NCBI RefSeq assembly: GCF_016757215.1 | Contig: NZ_JAESIY010000011.1 | Location: forward strand, 124,001 to 188,000 | DNA from: Fulvivirga sediminis | GTDB taxonomy: Bacteria > Bacteroidota > Bacteroidia > Cytophagales > Cyclobacteriaceae | DNA: 64,000 bases | Direction of reading: 5' to 3' | Shown: positions 29,501-38,164 of the stretch, piece by piece | Layout: each line of letters begins with the position of its first letter | Numbering within the stretch: position 1 is the stretch's first letter | Position numbers and translations under genes: made by a program | The notes under the pieces: generated by a model | What the model saw: the letters and a program-made list of their open reading frames with translations, nothing else | What the model was told of the DNA's origin: nothing | Databases searched by the model: none

Positions 29501-30055
29501 ATGATTAAGAAACTAGAAATAATTTTTGTGGTACTGTTCCTACATGGAATATTACTTCGCTTCATATCTTTAGAATGGAGTAATGAGCTGATAATAGTGT
29601 CTGGCATTATGTTATTTGTTATTTATTTACTCTTTGGTTTTTCAATTTTCACCAATGTGTCTCCTAAATCAATATTTAAAGGTGGGTTTAAAGGAACACC
29701 AGTTTGGCAAATTGTCATTTCAATTTGGTCGGGTCTGGTCATGGTTGTGTCAATGTCTGGTCTTTTGTTCAGGGTGCTGTTGCTCACAGGTGCCGATGAA
29801 ATGTTGATCTTGGCTGTGATGTCTGTGAGTGTTACTACCATATTTGTGGCGCTAATGATGTTGTTTAAAAAGCAATATCTTGATCCTTTTTATACTCGAT
29901 TTTTTAAAAGAATGATTCCTGCTTTGATATTCTCTTTAATTTTTGTGGGTATATCTAGTGCTGACTTATACTATATTTATACTAAAGATAATCCCGAGGA
30001 AGCTGAAAGGATAAAGCAAAAAATGGAAAGAAGAGAAGCCGAAAGAAACAGATAA
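29501..30055 (+). CDS. Membrane protein of unknown function
   Basis: 184 residues with about five hydrophobic helices: 4-26, 29-50, 66-92 (IVISIWSGLVMVVSMSGLLF), 98-120 and 138-160. A highly charged C-terminal tail (EEAERIKQKMERREAERNR) probably lies in the cytoplasm. No family recognised. It starts 14 bases after the rplT terminator and ends convergently, 33 bases from the PorP-OmpA gene. Confidence 0.65.
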   Translation: MIKKLEIIFVVLFLHGILLRFISLEWSNELIIVSGIMLFVIYLLFGFSIFTNVSPKSIFKGGFKGTPVWQIVISIWSGLVMVVSMSGLLFRVLLLTGADEMLILAVMSVSVTTIFVALMMLFKKQYLDPFYTRFFKRMIPALIFSLIFVGISSADLYYIYTKDNPEEAERIKQKMERREAERNR

Positions 30056-30088
30056 CTAGCTATGGCTTCTCTTCTTTTAAGGTGAATT

Positions 30089-31627
30089 TTATTGATTTCT
30101 TAACTCAAATTCTACTCTTCTATTTACTTCTCTGCCTGATTCTGTGTCATTACTGGCTATGGGTAAGGTTTCTCCTTTGCCTACGGTTCTTATTCGCTCT
30201 TTATCTACACCTCTGTCAGATAGGTACTTGCGCACAATTTCAGCTCGCTTAATCGAAAGCTCCTGATTATAAGGTGCTTCACCCAGATTACATGTATGTC
30301 CTGTAAGAGTAATATCAAATTGAGGGTATTTTTTTACAATTGAATACACTTGGTCTAAAAATGCCTTTGACTCTTGATCCAGGTCATCTGAGTCAAGCTC
30401 AAATCTTACTGTTCGTGCCATAACCTTTTTCTCTTCAGAAGTAAGCACTTCGTCTGGAGTTAATGGGCGATCAGGTTTACTTTCTGCGGGTTCTTCTTTG
30501 ATGATGGCAGCCTCAGCTTCCTCCTCCTCAATCTCTTCTTCCTCTTCTTGTATTTCACTTTCTTCTTGTATCTGTTCCGCCTCACGTTCTTGTTCTTCTT
30601 CTAATGCTTCTTGCGTAGACTCCGTTTCTTCAACCATTTCAGTAGTCTTTGAGTAAGTTCTACGTTGCTTCTTTTTTAGACGTAAAGCAAAAGCAAGTTC
30701 AAAAATTCCGTTTTGTCCTGCGCTTAAATCGGTACTTATAGGTAAGTCATAAGAGAGGCCAATGGTAATGTTTGGCTGTTCGTAGGCTATTGAAAATACT
30801 GTTAGGTCATTAGTGTTATACCATAGGCCTAGTTCTATCTTTTTCTGACCTTCTTCTGTTCGATCTAGCTCATATCCGAACCTAGACCCTATGTTGAAAT
30901 AATTATTGCCTGCTTGATTGATCCATCTGAGGTTAGGCAGAACGGAGAACTTTTCTCCCTGATATACTTGGTATCCTGCTGTGGCTTTTAGGCTAAGTGG
31001 GAGCTTATCTTTATTATCTTCTATAAGTGATATATTAGGCTCTATAGCATTAAACATGGCAGCACCAAGGAAAGCTTTTTCTCTACCGAAGTCATCTAAA
31101 ACAAGATAGTGTATGCCACCACTAAGAGTAGGATATGAAGTCGTTTGGTTCAATACTCCATCAGATGAAGAAATATTTGGATCAAATACTCCATTTTCAA
31201 ATTGGTCATCTGTAACGAAATTACCATCGGTTTTCCTGCTGAAATATCCACCCTGTATGCCAAGGCTTAACTCAGAATGCTCCGAAACACGGATGCTGTA
31301 CGCAACTCCCAGCAATCCACCGTTAGTATTTAAAAAATCAGAAGCTTTGTCGTGTAAAAAGCTCCCAGCTAATACCAAACGATGATTCCCAATTAATATC
31401 GGGTAATAAAGAGATAAAGAGGAAGCGCTGAAATTATCACCAGCCTCTATATTTTGATTTCTATAGTTAAGCATGGCTCTCACATCCTGCTCTGTTCCTA
31501 TTTGCCCAGGGTTAGTGAAAAATGGAGTGTAATGAAACATTGAATAATTGGCTTCTTGAGCGAATGTTTCCAATACGATGAATGATATTAATAGAAAAAA
31601 TAGGAATGATTTTTTAAAATTGATCAT
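30089..31627 (-). CDS. PorP/SprF-family outer-membrane protein fused to OmpA peptidoglycan-binding domain
   Basis: 512 residues. Signal peptide (to ...VLETFAQ). Residues about 24-325 are the PorP/SprF barrel family: ANYSMFHYTPFFTNPGQIGTEQDVRAMLNYRNQ..., SLSLYYPILIGNHRLVLAGSFLHDKASDF. PorP/SprF proteins attach type IX-secreted adhesins to the cell surface. A Glu-rich linker (about 330-390, many EEE/QEE runs) joins it to an OmpA C-terminal domain (DITLTGHTCNLGEAPYNQELSIKRAEIVRKYLSDRGV ... GREVNRRVEFELRNQ) that should bind peptidoglycan. Many PorP proteins lack this OmpA part. It follows the giant adhesin gene by 25 bases, the arrangement seen for sprB-sprF in Flavobacterium. Confidence 0.9.
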   Translation of the reverse strand: MINFKKSFLFFLLISFIVLETFAQEANYSMFHYTPFFTNPGQIGTEQDVRAMLNYRNQNIEAGDNFSASSLSLYYPILIGNHRLVLAGSFLHDKASDFLNTNGGLLGVAYSIRVSEHSELSLGIQGGYFSRKTDGNFVTDDQFENGVFDPNISSSDGVLNQTTSYPTLSGGIHYLVLDDFGREKAFLGAAMFNAIEPNISLIEDNKDKLPLSLKATAGYQVYQGEKFSVLPNLRWINQAGNNYFNIGSRFGYELDRTEEGQKKIELGLWYNTNDLTVFSIAYEQPNITIGLSYDLPISTDLSAGQNGIFELAFALRLKKKQRRTYSKTTEMVEETESTQEALEEEQEREAEQIQEESEIQEEEEEIEEEEAEAAIIKEEPAESKPDRPLTPDEVLTSEEKKVMARTVRFELDSDDLDQESKAFLDQVYSIVKKYPQFDITLTGHTCNLGEAPYNQELSIKRAEIVRKYLSDRGVDKERIRTVGKGETLPIASNDTESGREVNRRVEFELRNQ

Positions 31628-31652
31628 GACTGTATTTTTTAATGTCGTAGAA

Positions 31653-34600
31653 TTATCTTGCTAATCTTATTACACCGGCGTCTTTTCCATTAATGGTAAG
31701 TGCTGATCCATCGGAAAATGTTCCTTTTATCACCCAGACGTAAGCTCCTTGAGGCTGTTCTTTGCCTTCGCTGGTGCCGTCCCAGCCTTGCTGCATGAGA
31801 GTGTTAAGGTTAGTGGAGCTAAAAACTTCATTGCCTTCTCTATCATAGATGCTCAAAGTGATCTCTTGAACATCTGCTCCCCCTCTTAATAAGAAAAGGT
31901 CGTTTGTTCCATCATTATTCGGGCTGAAAAGGGTAGGTAAGAAAAATTCGCCGGCCTGTATTACAAAAGTTTGTGAAACATCAGCCGCGGCCTCATAGAA
32001 GTCATTTCCAGCCTGACTGGCCGTTACGGTTACCGAACCTACCCCAAGAATAGTAATAACGCCATTAGATAAAGTAGCCACACCAGAGGAGGGAGAAGTA
32101 GTGATGGAGAAAGTAACAGGTTCATTAGAACCACCACCTGTTGCTTGCAGCACTATAGGATCTGCACCTACTCTTTTGTCAGGAATAGGAGCGAAGGTAA
32201 TGGTTTGTGCAAGCTTTTGATCATCATCTAGTATGGTGTAGGTGTGTTCTACGATGCCCCCGAGTGTAGCGTTAGTAGGGTTAGTCAGTGTAATAATAAT
32301 GGTTTCATTATCCTCCACTAAGTTGTCATTGACAATACTAATATCAATAGTACCAGAGGTACTGCCAGCTGGTATGTTTAAGGTGCCGCTAGCAAGTGTG
32401 TAGTCAGTGCCGCTGCCAGTGGCTGTGCCAGAAGAAACAGCGTAATCTACAGAAATGGTGTTGGCACTAGCTATAGATAGATCTACTGTCACGCTCGGTG
32501 TACTTGTTGCCTCTGATCCTTCACTGTTGGAGGTGTTGAATGCTATCAGAGCAGCTTCTTTGTCCACCATATCGTTAGCTGCGCTGCCAGTATTGCCAGC
32601 AGCATCCGTTAGAGTTACAGCTACAGTAAGTATCCCATCGTGGAGCGTGCTCACATCAATGGGGCCTACAGCCTGAGAAGGAGGAGAGGAGATGCTTCCA
32701 GAGCCTGTTATTGGTGTGCCACTCCCAGAGCTGGATATAGTGTAGTTAAACGAAGCTGCTTCAGCATTACCAATTTGAAAGCTTATCGCTTGGTGATTAC
32801 TTTGATCAATAAGGCTTTGGTCTATGCTTACGGTATAGCCTGAGGGAGGTGTCTTATCTAAATTAAGGGTTAGGCTATTGTCGGTGACCTTGTTTCCTGC
32901 TCCATCTGTAACGGTGATAGGTATACTTAAAGATGGGTTTTCTATTAAATTACCACCCGCATCTACATCTGCAATGGTTATGGTATAAGTGCCGTCACCA
33001 TTATCGGTAAAGGTAGCGGTTGAACTAAAACCAGGGTTGATTATTGAAAGGTCGGCGACTACATTTAGACTAGATTCTCCCATGTCTACAGAGATGGTAA
33101 GGCTTTCACCAGAAGTGTAGGAGTTATCACCACCTCCATCATCAACGGAGTTGAAGGTGGGTATAGTGGTGTCTTTACTTGTATTGTCTGTAGCTGCAGG
33201 ACCAGAATTACCGGCTTGGTCTGTGATGGTGACAGACAATGAGATGGTTCCATCTGCTAAGGCTGATAAGTCTATACCCGTTACCTGCTCATTGGCACTG
33301 CTGATGGTTCCGCTGCCTGTAATATTTGAACCTCCACCATCACTGCTAAAGGTATAGTTGTAAGTTGCTCCAATCTCTGCGCTGGAGAAGGTAAAGCTGA
33401 CTGCAGCTTCATTGATTGAATTAATAATCAATTGATCAATAGTGACAGTGTACCCAGATGGTGCATTTTGATCTAGAACCGCAGAGTTGTCACTTCTGGT
33501 GCTTCCTGTATTTCCCCCTGTGTCGGAAAGAGAAACCTGTACAGTTAAATTACCATTAGTGAGTGAACTCACGTCTACTGATATACTTTGAGTACTAGTG
33601 TTGATGGTTCTTGATCCTGTAACGGTGAAGGTATTACCATCTCCCGAGCTGAATATGGAGTAATTGGCGGTGGTTCCAATCTCTGCACCGGATATAGTGA
33701 AAGATGCAGAGGCTGCTTCCGTTGAATTGATGAAGGTATCATCCCATGCTACTGAGTATCCTGTAGGTGGACCGGAGTCTTTAGCTTCATTGTCTGTTGC
33801 ATTGGAGCCTGTATTTCCTGCTGCATCAGTTAAAGATATGGTTAAGGTCACAGTTCCATCAGAAAGTCCACTTAAGTCATAACCTGCTCCGCTATTATTA
33901 AATTGTTGAGTAGATGTAGCCACGGTTTCAGTACCGGTAACAGGAGTGCCTCCGTTGTTACTTGTAAAAGAATAATTGAGCGTAGTACCTGTTTCTAAGC
34001 CAGAAGCCTGAAATTCAATGATATTTTGATTGATGACATTAATAATGGTTTCACCTAAAAGGTCCATGTTGACTGAATATCCGGTTGAGGGTACAGTGTC
34101 CTTGATCACGGTATCGGTGGTGGCCGATCCGGTATTGCTATTGTTGTCAGTAAGTGTTACGGACAGTGTTAATGTACCATCATTGAGGGCGCTGAGGTCT
34201 ATTCCACTTACTTGTTGTGTAGCAGAGAAAATAGAGCCAGATCCTGTCACGTTGGTTCCACCTCCTGAGCTTGAGATGGTATAGTTATAATTCGTGCCTA
34301 TTTCTGCTCCACTAAATGTGAAGCTGATAGAATTTGAATTATTTCCGTTAACGGCCATTTGGTCAAAGGAGACTGTGTAGCCTGATGGTGCGGTGGTATC
34401 TTTGGTTTTGGTGTCGGTGGCTGTAGCTCCTACGTTTCCGCTCCCGTCAGTAAGTGTAACTGATAGTGTGATGGTGCCATCACCTAAGCCACTAATATTT
34501 ATACCTGTAACTTGGTCTGATGAAGTTGAAATGACGCCAGATCCCGTAACGTTGGTTCCACCACCAGAGCTGCTGAAGGTGTAATTATAAGTGGTGCCAA

Positions 34601-37169
34601 CTTCTGCACCAGTAAATGTAAAGCTTACATTATTTTCATTGCTGCTATTAATAGAACTCTGATCTATGGCTACTGAATAACCTGTAGGTACGGAGGTGTC
34701 TTTTATTTCTGTATCAGTAGCAGCACTGCCAGTATTCCCTGTTACATCGATAAGTGTTATGGATAAAGTGATGGTGCCATCATTAAGTCCGCTAATGTCC
34801 AAGCCAGTTATTTGATCGCTGGCCGTGGCTACTGTACCTGAACCAGTGACATTGGTTCCGCCCCCTGAGCTGCTTAAAGTAAAAAAATATGTCGCGGATA
34901 CTTCTGCGCCAGCTAGGGTGAAACTGATACTATTTTCATTAATGTTATTGATAGGGCTTTGATCGATAGATACTGTATATCCACTGGGGGCTATGGTGTC
35001 TTTGGTTTTGGTATCTGTGGCTGAGCCTCCAGCATTTCCTGCTATATCTGTTAAAGTAGCTGTTAAGGTTATCGTACCATCACCTAGGCCGCTCAAATTT
35101 ATACCAGTTATTTGATCGGTGGCCGTAGTAACAGTGCCTGAACCTGTAACATTAGTTCCACCACCAGAACTGCTGAAGGTGTAATTATAAGTGGCGCCTA
35201 TTTCTGCTCCAGCAAAAGTAAAACTGACGGTAGTTTCATTGCCTGAATTAATAGCGGATTGATCGATGGATGCTGAATAACCCGAAGGAGCCGAGGTGTC
35301 TTTAACTTTGATATCGGTAGCGGCTGCACCGGTACTGCCAAATGGGTCGGTAAGTGTTGCAGAAAGGGTAATGGTCCCATCATTTAAACCACTTAAATCT
35401 ATACCTGTAATTTGATCAGTAGACGTATTTATGGTTCCAGATCCGGTCACATTGGTTCCACCACCGGAGCTGCTAAATGTATAGTTGTAAGTAGCACCAA
35501 CTTCAGCAGATGCAAATGTAAAGCTAACCGATGACTCGTTAGCATTATTTATTACAGATTGATCTAAGCTAACGGAATAACCGCCTGGAGGAGTAGCATC
35601 TTCATCAATAATGGTTAGAGTAACCTCTTGAGTTCCATTTTCTGTGGCATTAGTAGGATTGAGCATCTCGATGATAACTGTTTCGTTACCATCTTCTATT
35701 CCATCATATTGTGAGGTCAATCTAATGCTGTCCATAGTTTCTCCTGGACTGAGGGTAATACTACTTCCTGTTATAGAATAATCAGTGCCGCCTCCTGATG
35801 CAGTGCCTTTGAAAGAGAGAGGAATTACAACCGTAATCCCGGCAGGAGCATCTATTACCCCTACAATATAAGCCTGTCCTCCACTTTCATCGACTATAGG
35901 ATTGTATATGTCCCTCAATAGCAGTGATGCTAGAGGCGGTGAATCGTCATCAATAATCGTAAATGTTTCTTGCTGAGTTCCGTTTTCAGTTCCATTGGTC
36001 ACAGATAGAATATCGATAATGACAGTTTCATTCGATTCGTAAAGAGCATCAGGTATATTTACCATGGAAGTAGATCCTGTAGTGTTGCCCGAGCCAATGG
36101 AAATGGTGCTACTATTAACAGTGTAGTCAGAATTAAGGGTTGAGGTGCCTCCAAAGCCTAGTGTTACGTCAGTGGTGGCGCCATATACATTTGAAAGGGT
36201 GGCTGTAATAATTGAGGCAGTGGTGTTAGACTCCTGTCTTGAAGAAGGACTGATAGAAAGTGTAACAGTAGGCACGCCTAAGATATTTAACGTAGCGATG
36301 TAATTGCCATTACTATTTGTGGTTCCATCATTTACTTCAAATTGGAAAGAGGTTGGCGTAGCTCCATTTTGGATGTATTGGAGATTTCCAGCATCAAGAT
36401 CAGCTTTGCTTATCATATCATTCGCACCAACTTCTTCCCCTCCATCATAGCTGTCGTCATTATCGGCATCCACGTAAAGAGTTCCTGCTGTAGGTATATT
36501 TTCTAAGAGTATTTGATTCAAAGGGTCACCATCGCTATCATTATAACTAAAATCTGCCGTACTAAACGTGTAGGTTAAATTTTCGAAAGGACCATTTGAT
36601 GCTGTAAAGCTCGAGGCAGAAGGAGGAGTATTTGAGGCAACAGCAGGGCTAATGGTTATTTCATCTATAATAATAGTGACGTTACTGCCACCGAAATTAG
36701 TGAAGCGAAATTCATCAATATTTTGAAAATTTGTATTGGCGGACAGGTCCACCACCGTGAAAGAGCTTGACGCAGAAGCTGAGGCAGACCCCACTGATAC
36801 CCCATTCCTATAGGCATCGATTACATATGAGCCCGCAAAATTATAAAATTGTGCTCTGAAATTATTTAAAGCGAATTCAGAGCCATCTTCACTAGCAAGA
36901 TTGATGGTGGAAGCATTTTCAATATATACAGAAACCGTACTAGGAGTGGTTGAACCGTTATGGTTAATGGATCCACTTCCCGCACCATCAACAAATATAC
37001 TCCAACCTTGTACAGTACCACTTCTGGGAGCAGGAGCATATGGAGCTATATTTGTAAGGTTAGGATCATCGAATGTGGTAGTGCCCATGATTGGTTGGGA
37101 TATGGCCGAGGACCAGAGCAAAGTTAATAGTAAGATGGTAATTAACTGTTGAGTAGAAGCTGTTTTCAT
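31653..37169 (-). CDS. Giant repeat surface adhesin with T9SS type B (gliding-associated) C-terminal domain
   Basis: 1838 residues. Signal peptide (MKTASTQQ...SSAISQ). Order: N-terminal domain with a lectin/CBM-like beta pattern (about 30-180), a segment resembling the cadherin-like SprB type (DGDPLNQILLENIPTAGTLYVD..., about 210-300), two Calx-beta domains (about 300-410 and 415-525, each ending TIIDDD/TIIDED), nine similar units of about 97 residues each starting xGYxVxxDQ and containing YNYTFSSSGGGTNVTGSG, one unrelated Ig-like unit between units 8 and 9, another Calx-beta domain, and the C-terminal sorting domain FFLPTLFSPNNDGTNDLF ... REGNEVFSS. That last domain marks type IX secretion of the CHU_C/type B class. 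No cysteine stands out. Probably a surface adhesin for gliding or attachment. Confidence 0.93.
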   Translation of the reverse strand: MKTASTQQLITILLLTLLWSSAISQPIMGTTTFDDPNLTNIAPYAPAPRSGTVQGWSIFVDGAGSGSINHNGSTTPSTVSVYIENASTINLASEDGSEFALNNFRAQFYNFAGSYVIDAYRNGVSVGSASASASSSFTVVDLSANTNFQNIDEFRFTNFGGSNVTIIIDEITISPAVASNTPPSASSFTASNGPFENLTYTFSTADFSYNDSDGDPLNQILLENIPTAGTLYVDADNDDSYDGGEEVGANDMISKADLDAGNLQYIQNGATPTSFQFEVNDGTTNSNGNYIATLNILGVPTVTLSISPSSRQESNTTASIITATLSNVYGATTDVTLGFGGTSTLNSDYTVNSSTISIGSGNTTGSTSMVNIPDALYESNETVIIDILSVTNGTENGTQQETFTIIDDDSPPLASLLLRDIYNPIVDESGGQAYIVGVIDAPAGITVVIPLSFKGTASGGGTDYSITGSSITLSPGETMDSIRLTSQYDGIEDGNETVIIEMLNPTNATENGTQEVTLTIIDEDATPPGGYSVSLDQSVINNANESSVSFTFASAEVGATYNYTFSSSGGGTNVTGSGTINTSTDQITGIDLSGLNDGTITLSATLTDPFGSTGAAATDIKVKDTSAPSGYSASIDQSAINSGNETTVSFTFAGAEIGATYNYTFSSSGGGTNVTGSGTVTTATDQITGINLSGLGDGTITLTATLTDIAGNAGGSATDTKTKDTIAPSGYTVSIDQSPINNINENSISFTLAGAEVSATYFFTLSSSGGGTNVTGSGTVATASDQITGLDISGLNDGTITLSITLIDVTGNTGSAATDTEIKDTSVPTGYSVAIDQSSINSSNENNVSFTFTGAEVGTTYNYTFSSSGGGTNVTGSGVISTSSDQVTGINISGLGDGTITLSVTLTDGSGNVGATATDTKTKDTTAPSGYTVSFDQMAVNGNNSNSISFTFSGAEIGTNYNYTISSSGGGTNVTGSGSIFSATQQVSGIDLSALNDGTLTLSVTLTDNNSNTGSATTDTVIKDTVPSTGYSVNMDLLGETIINVINQNIIEFQASGLETGTTLNYSFTSNNGGTPVTGTETVATSTQQFNNSGAGYDLSGLSDGTVTLTISLTDAAGNTGSNATDNEAKDSGPPTGYSVAWDDTFINSTEAASASFTISGAEIGTTANYSIFSSGDGNTFTVTGSRTINTSTQSISVDVSSLTNGNLTVQVSLSDTGGNTGSTRSDNSAVLDQNAPSGYTVTIDQLIINSINEAAVSFTFSSAEIGATYNYTFSSDGGGSNITGSGTISSANEQVTGIDLSALADGTISLSVTITDQAGNSGPAATDNTSKDTTIPTFNSVDDGGGDNSYTSGESLTISVDMGESSLNVVADLSIINPGFSSTATFTDNGDGTYTITIADVDAGGNLIENPSLSIPITVTDGAGNKVTDNSLTLNLDKTPPSGYTVSIDQSLIDQSNHQAISFQIGNAEAASFNYTISSSGSGTPITGSGSISSPPSQAVGPIDVSTLHDGILTVAVTLTDAAGNTGSAANDMVDKEAALIAFNTSNSEGSEATSTPSVTVDLSIASANTISVDYAVSSGTATGSGTDYTLASGTLNIPAGSTSGTIDISIVNDNLVEDNETIIITLTNPTNATLGGIVEHTYTILDDDQKLAQTITFAPIPDKRVGADPIVLQATGGGSNEPVTFSITTSPSSGVATLSNGVITILGVGSVTVTASQAGNDFYEAAADVSQTFVIQAGEFFLPTLFSPNNDGTNDLFLLRGGADVQEITLSIYDREGNEVFSSTNLNTLMQQGWDGTSEGKEQPQGAYVWVIKGTFSDGSALTINGKDAGVIRLAR
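32560..35595 (-). repeat. In-gene tandem repeats of about 290 bases (nine units)
   Basis: Within the adhesin gene, the region encoding units that start GYxVxxDQ recurs nine times, with one unrelated unit between the eighth and ninth. At DNA level phrases such as 'ccaccagagctgctgaaggt' recur with divergence, so the copies are old or have drifted. Such tracts can expand or contract by recombination. Confidence 0.8.
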
Positions 37170-37198
37170 AAATCGTGTTATTGTGATTAATAGTTCAT

Positions 37199-38149
37199 TC
37201 AGTGTATAATCAAGCTTTCTTCTTTTGAAGAAAGACTGGAGTAGAATTTTTCATTGGTTTTTACACCTAATGCAGCAAGTTTAAATCCGGTAAGATAGGC
37301 TTCAGGAGTTCTAATAACATTGATTCTCAGGAATCTGTAATCAGCACAAAGAACAAATATGCCATTTTGGTTGTCAGCATAAACTATGCTGCCAGGTGCC
37401 ATCAGTGTACTGTTAGAAACATCTGCAGGGCTGACCTCTAGTATATGCACCAATGAGCCTCTAAAAAGCGTCACTGCCCCTCCATATTTAGGGTTGCAGG
37501 CATTCACCAGTGATTCCACGCTATCAGCAGACTGCTCTGACCACCTGATGGAAATATGATCTGATTGTGGTCTTGGCTTAGGGTCATTATGTTTTTCAAT
37601 CTGAAGCTCATGACCGTTTACCAGTTTTGTTTCTATTGATGATAATAGGTCTAAAAGCTTTATACTCAATCTGGCGCCTAGAAGACCCCAGTTTTCACCA
37701 GGGAAAACAGGGACATTAATTTCATTGATCACTGGTCCGTTATCAAAGCACTGATCCATAAGGTGTGCCGTGATGGTGGCTGTAGAAGACCCTTCACTTA
37801 AGGTCCAAAAAAGAGGATCTGGCCCTCTGTTATTAGATAATTTACCAAAATGGAAGTTTACAGTTCCATATCGAGGGAGTGTTATAATTTGAGAGGGAAG
37901 AAGAAAAGGAAAGGTTATGCAATAAGCCAAATCAGGAGAAATGGCTGTTAGCCAATCCATTAGCGTAGAGGTTAGTTCAGTCTCTTTTACATATATAAAA
38001 GGAATGCCTTGTTGTTTAGCAAAACTTTCTATGGGTAAAGCTTCTTGAGCATCTATTGGTAGTATAACTCCCTGTAACATGCCTTTTTTACTGAGCTCTA
38101 GTAATAATGGGATGCCCCATGAACTGCATGTGTATACTACCGTTTTCAT
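37199..38149 (-). CDS. Fmt/ArnA-type formyltransferase
   Basis: 316 residues. Formyltransferase fold using N10-formyl-tetrahydrofolate: N-terminal Rossmann part (VVYTCSSWGIPLLLELSKKG), catalytic Asn-x-His in VNFHFGKLSNNRGPDPLFW, the catalytic Asp in HLMDQCFDNGPVI, and a C-terminal Fmt-type OB domain (GGAVTLFRGSLVHILEVSPADV ... GSIVYADNQNGIFVLCADYRFLRI). The N-H-D triad is intact, so it is probably active. It lacks the typical housekeeping Fmt order and lies in an operon with a tail-collar protein and an adhesin, so it is more likely an amino-sugar or amino-group formyltransferase than initiator-tRNA Fmt. The acceptor is unknown. Confidence 0.8.
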   Translation of the reverse strand: MKTVVYTCSSWGIPLLLELSKKGMLQGVILPIDAQEALPIESFAKQQGIPFIYVKETELTSTLMDWLTAISPDLAYCITFPFLLPSQIITLPRYGTVNFHFGKLSNNRGPDPLFWTLSEGSSTATITAHLMDQCFDNGPVINEINVPVFPGENWGLLGARLSIKLLDLLSSIETKLVNGHELQIEKHNDPKPRPQSDHISIRWSEQSADSVESLVNACNPKYGGAVTLFRGSLVHILEVSPADVSNSTLMAPGSIVYADNQNGIFVLCADYRFLRINVIRTPEAYLTGFKLAALGVKTNEKFYSSLSSKEESLIIH

Positions 38150-38164
38150 AGGCTATATTGATTG

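Noticed and set aside
32560-35595. Regularly spaced repeats that might suggest a CRISPR array
   Set aside because: They are in-frame, about 290 bases long, protein-coding and divergent, so they are adhesin repeats, not CRISPR.
37199-38149. Housekeeping fmt (initiator-tRNA formyltransferase)
   Set aside because: The fold fits, but it sits in an adhesin operon and not beside def or other translation genes. The class is retained, the symbol is not.
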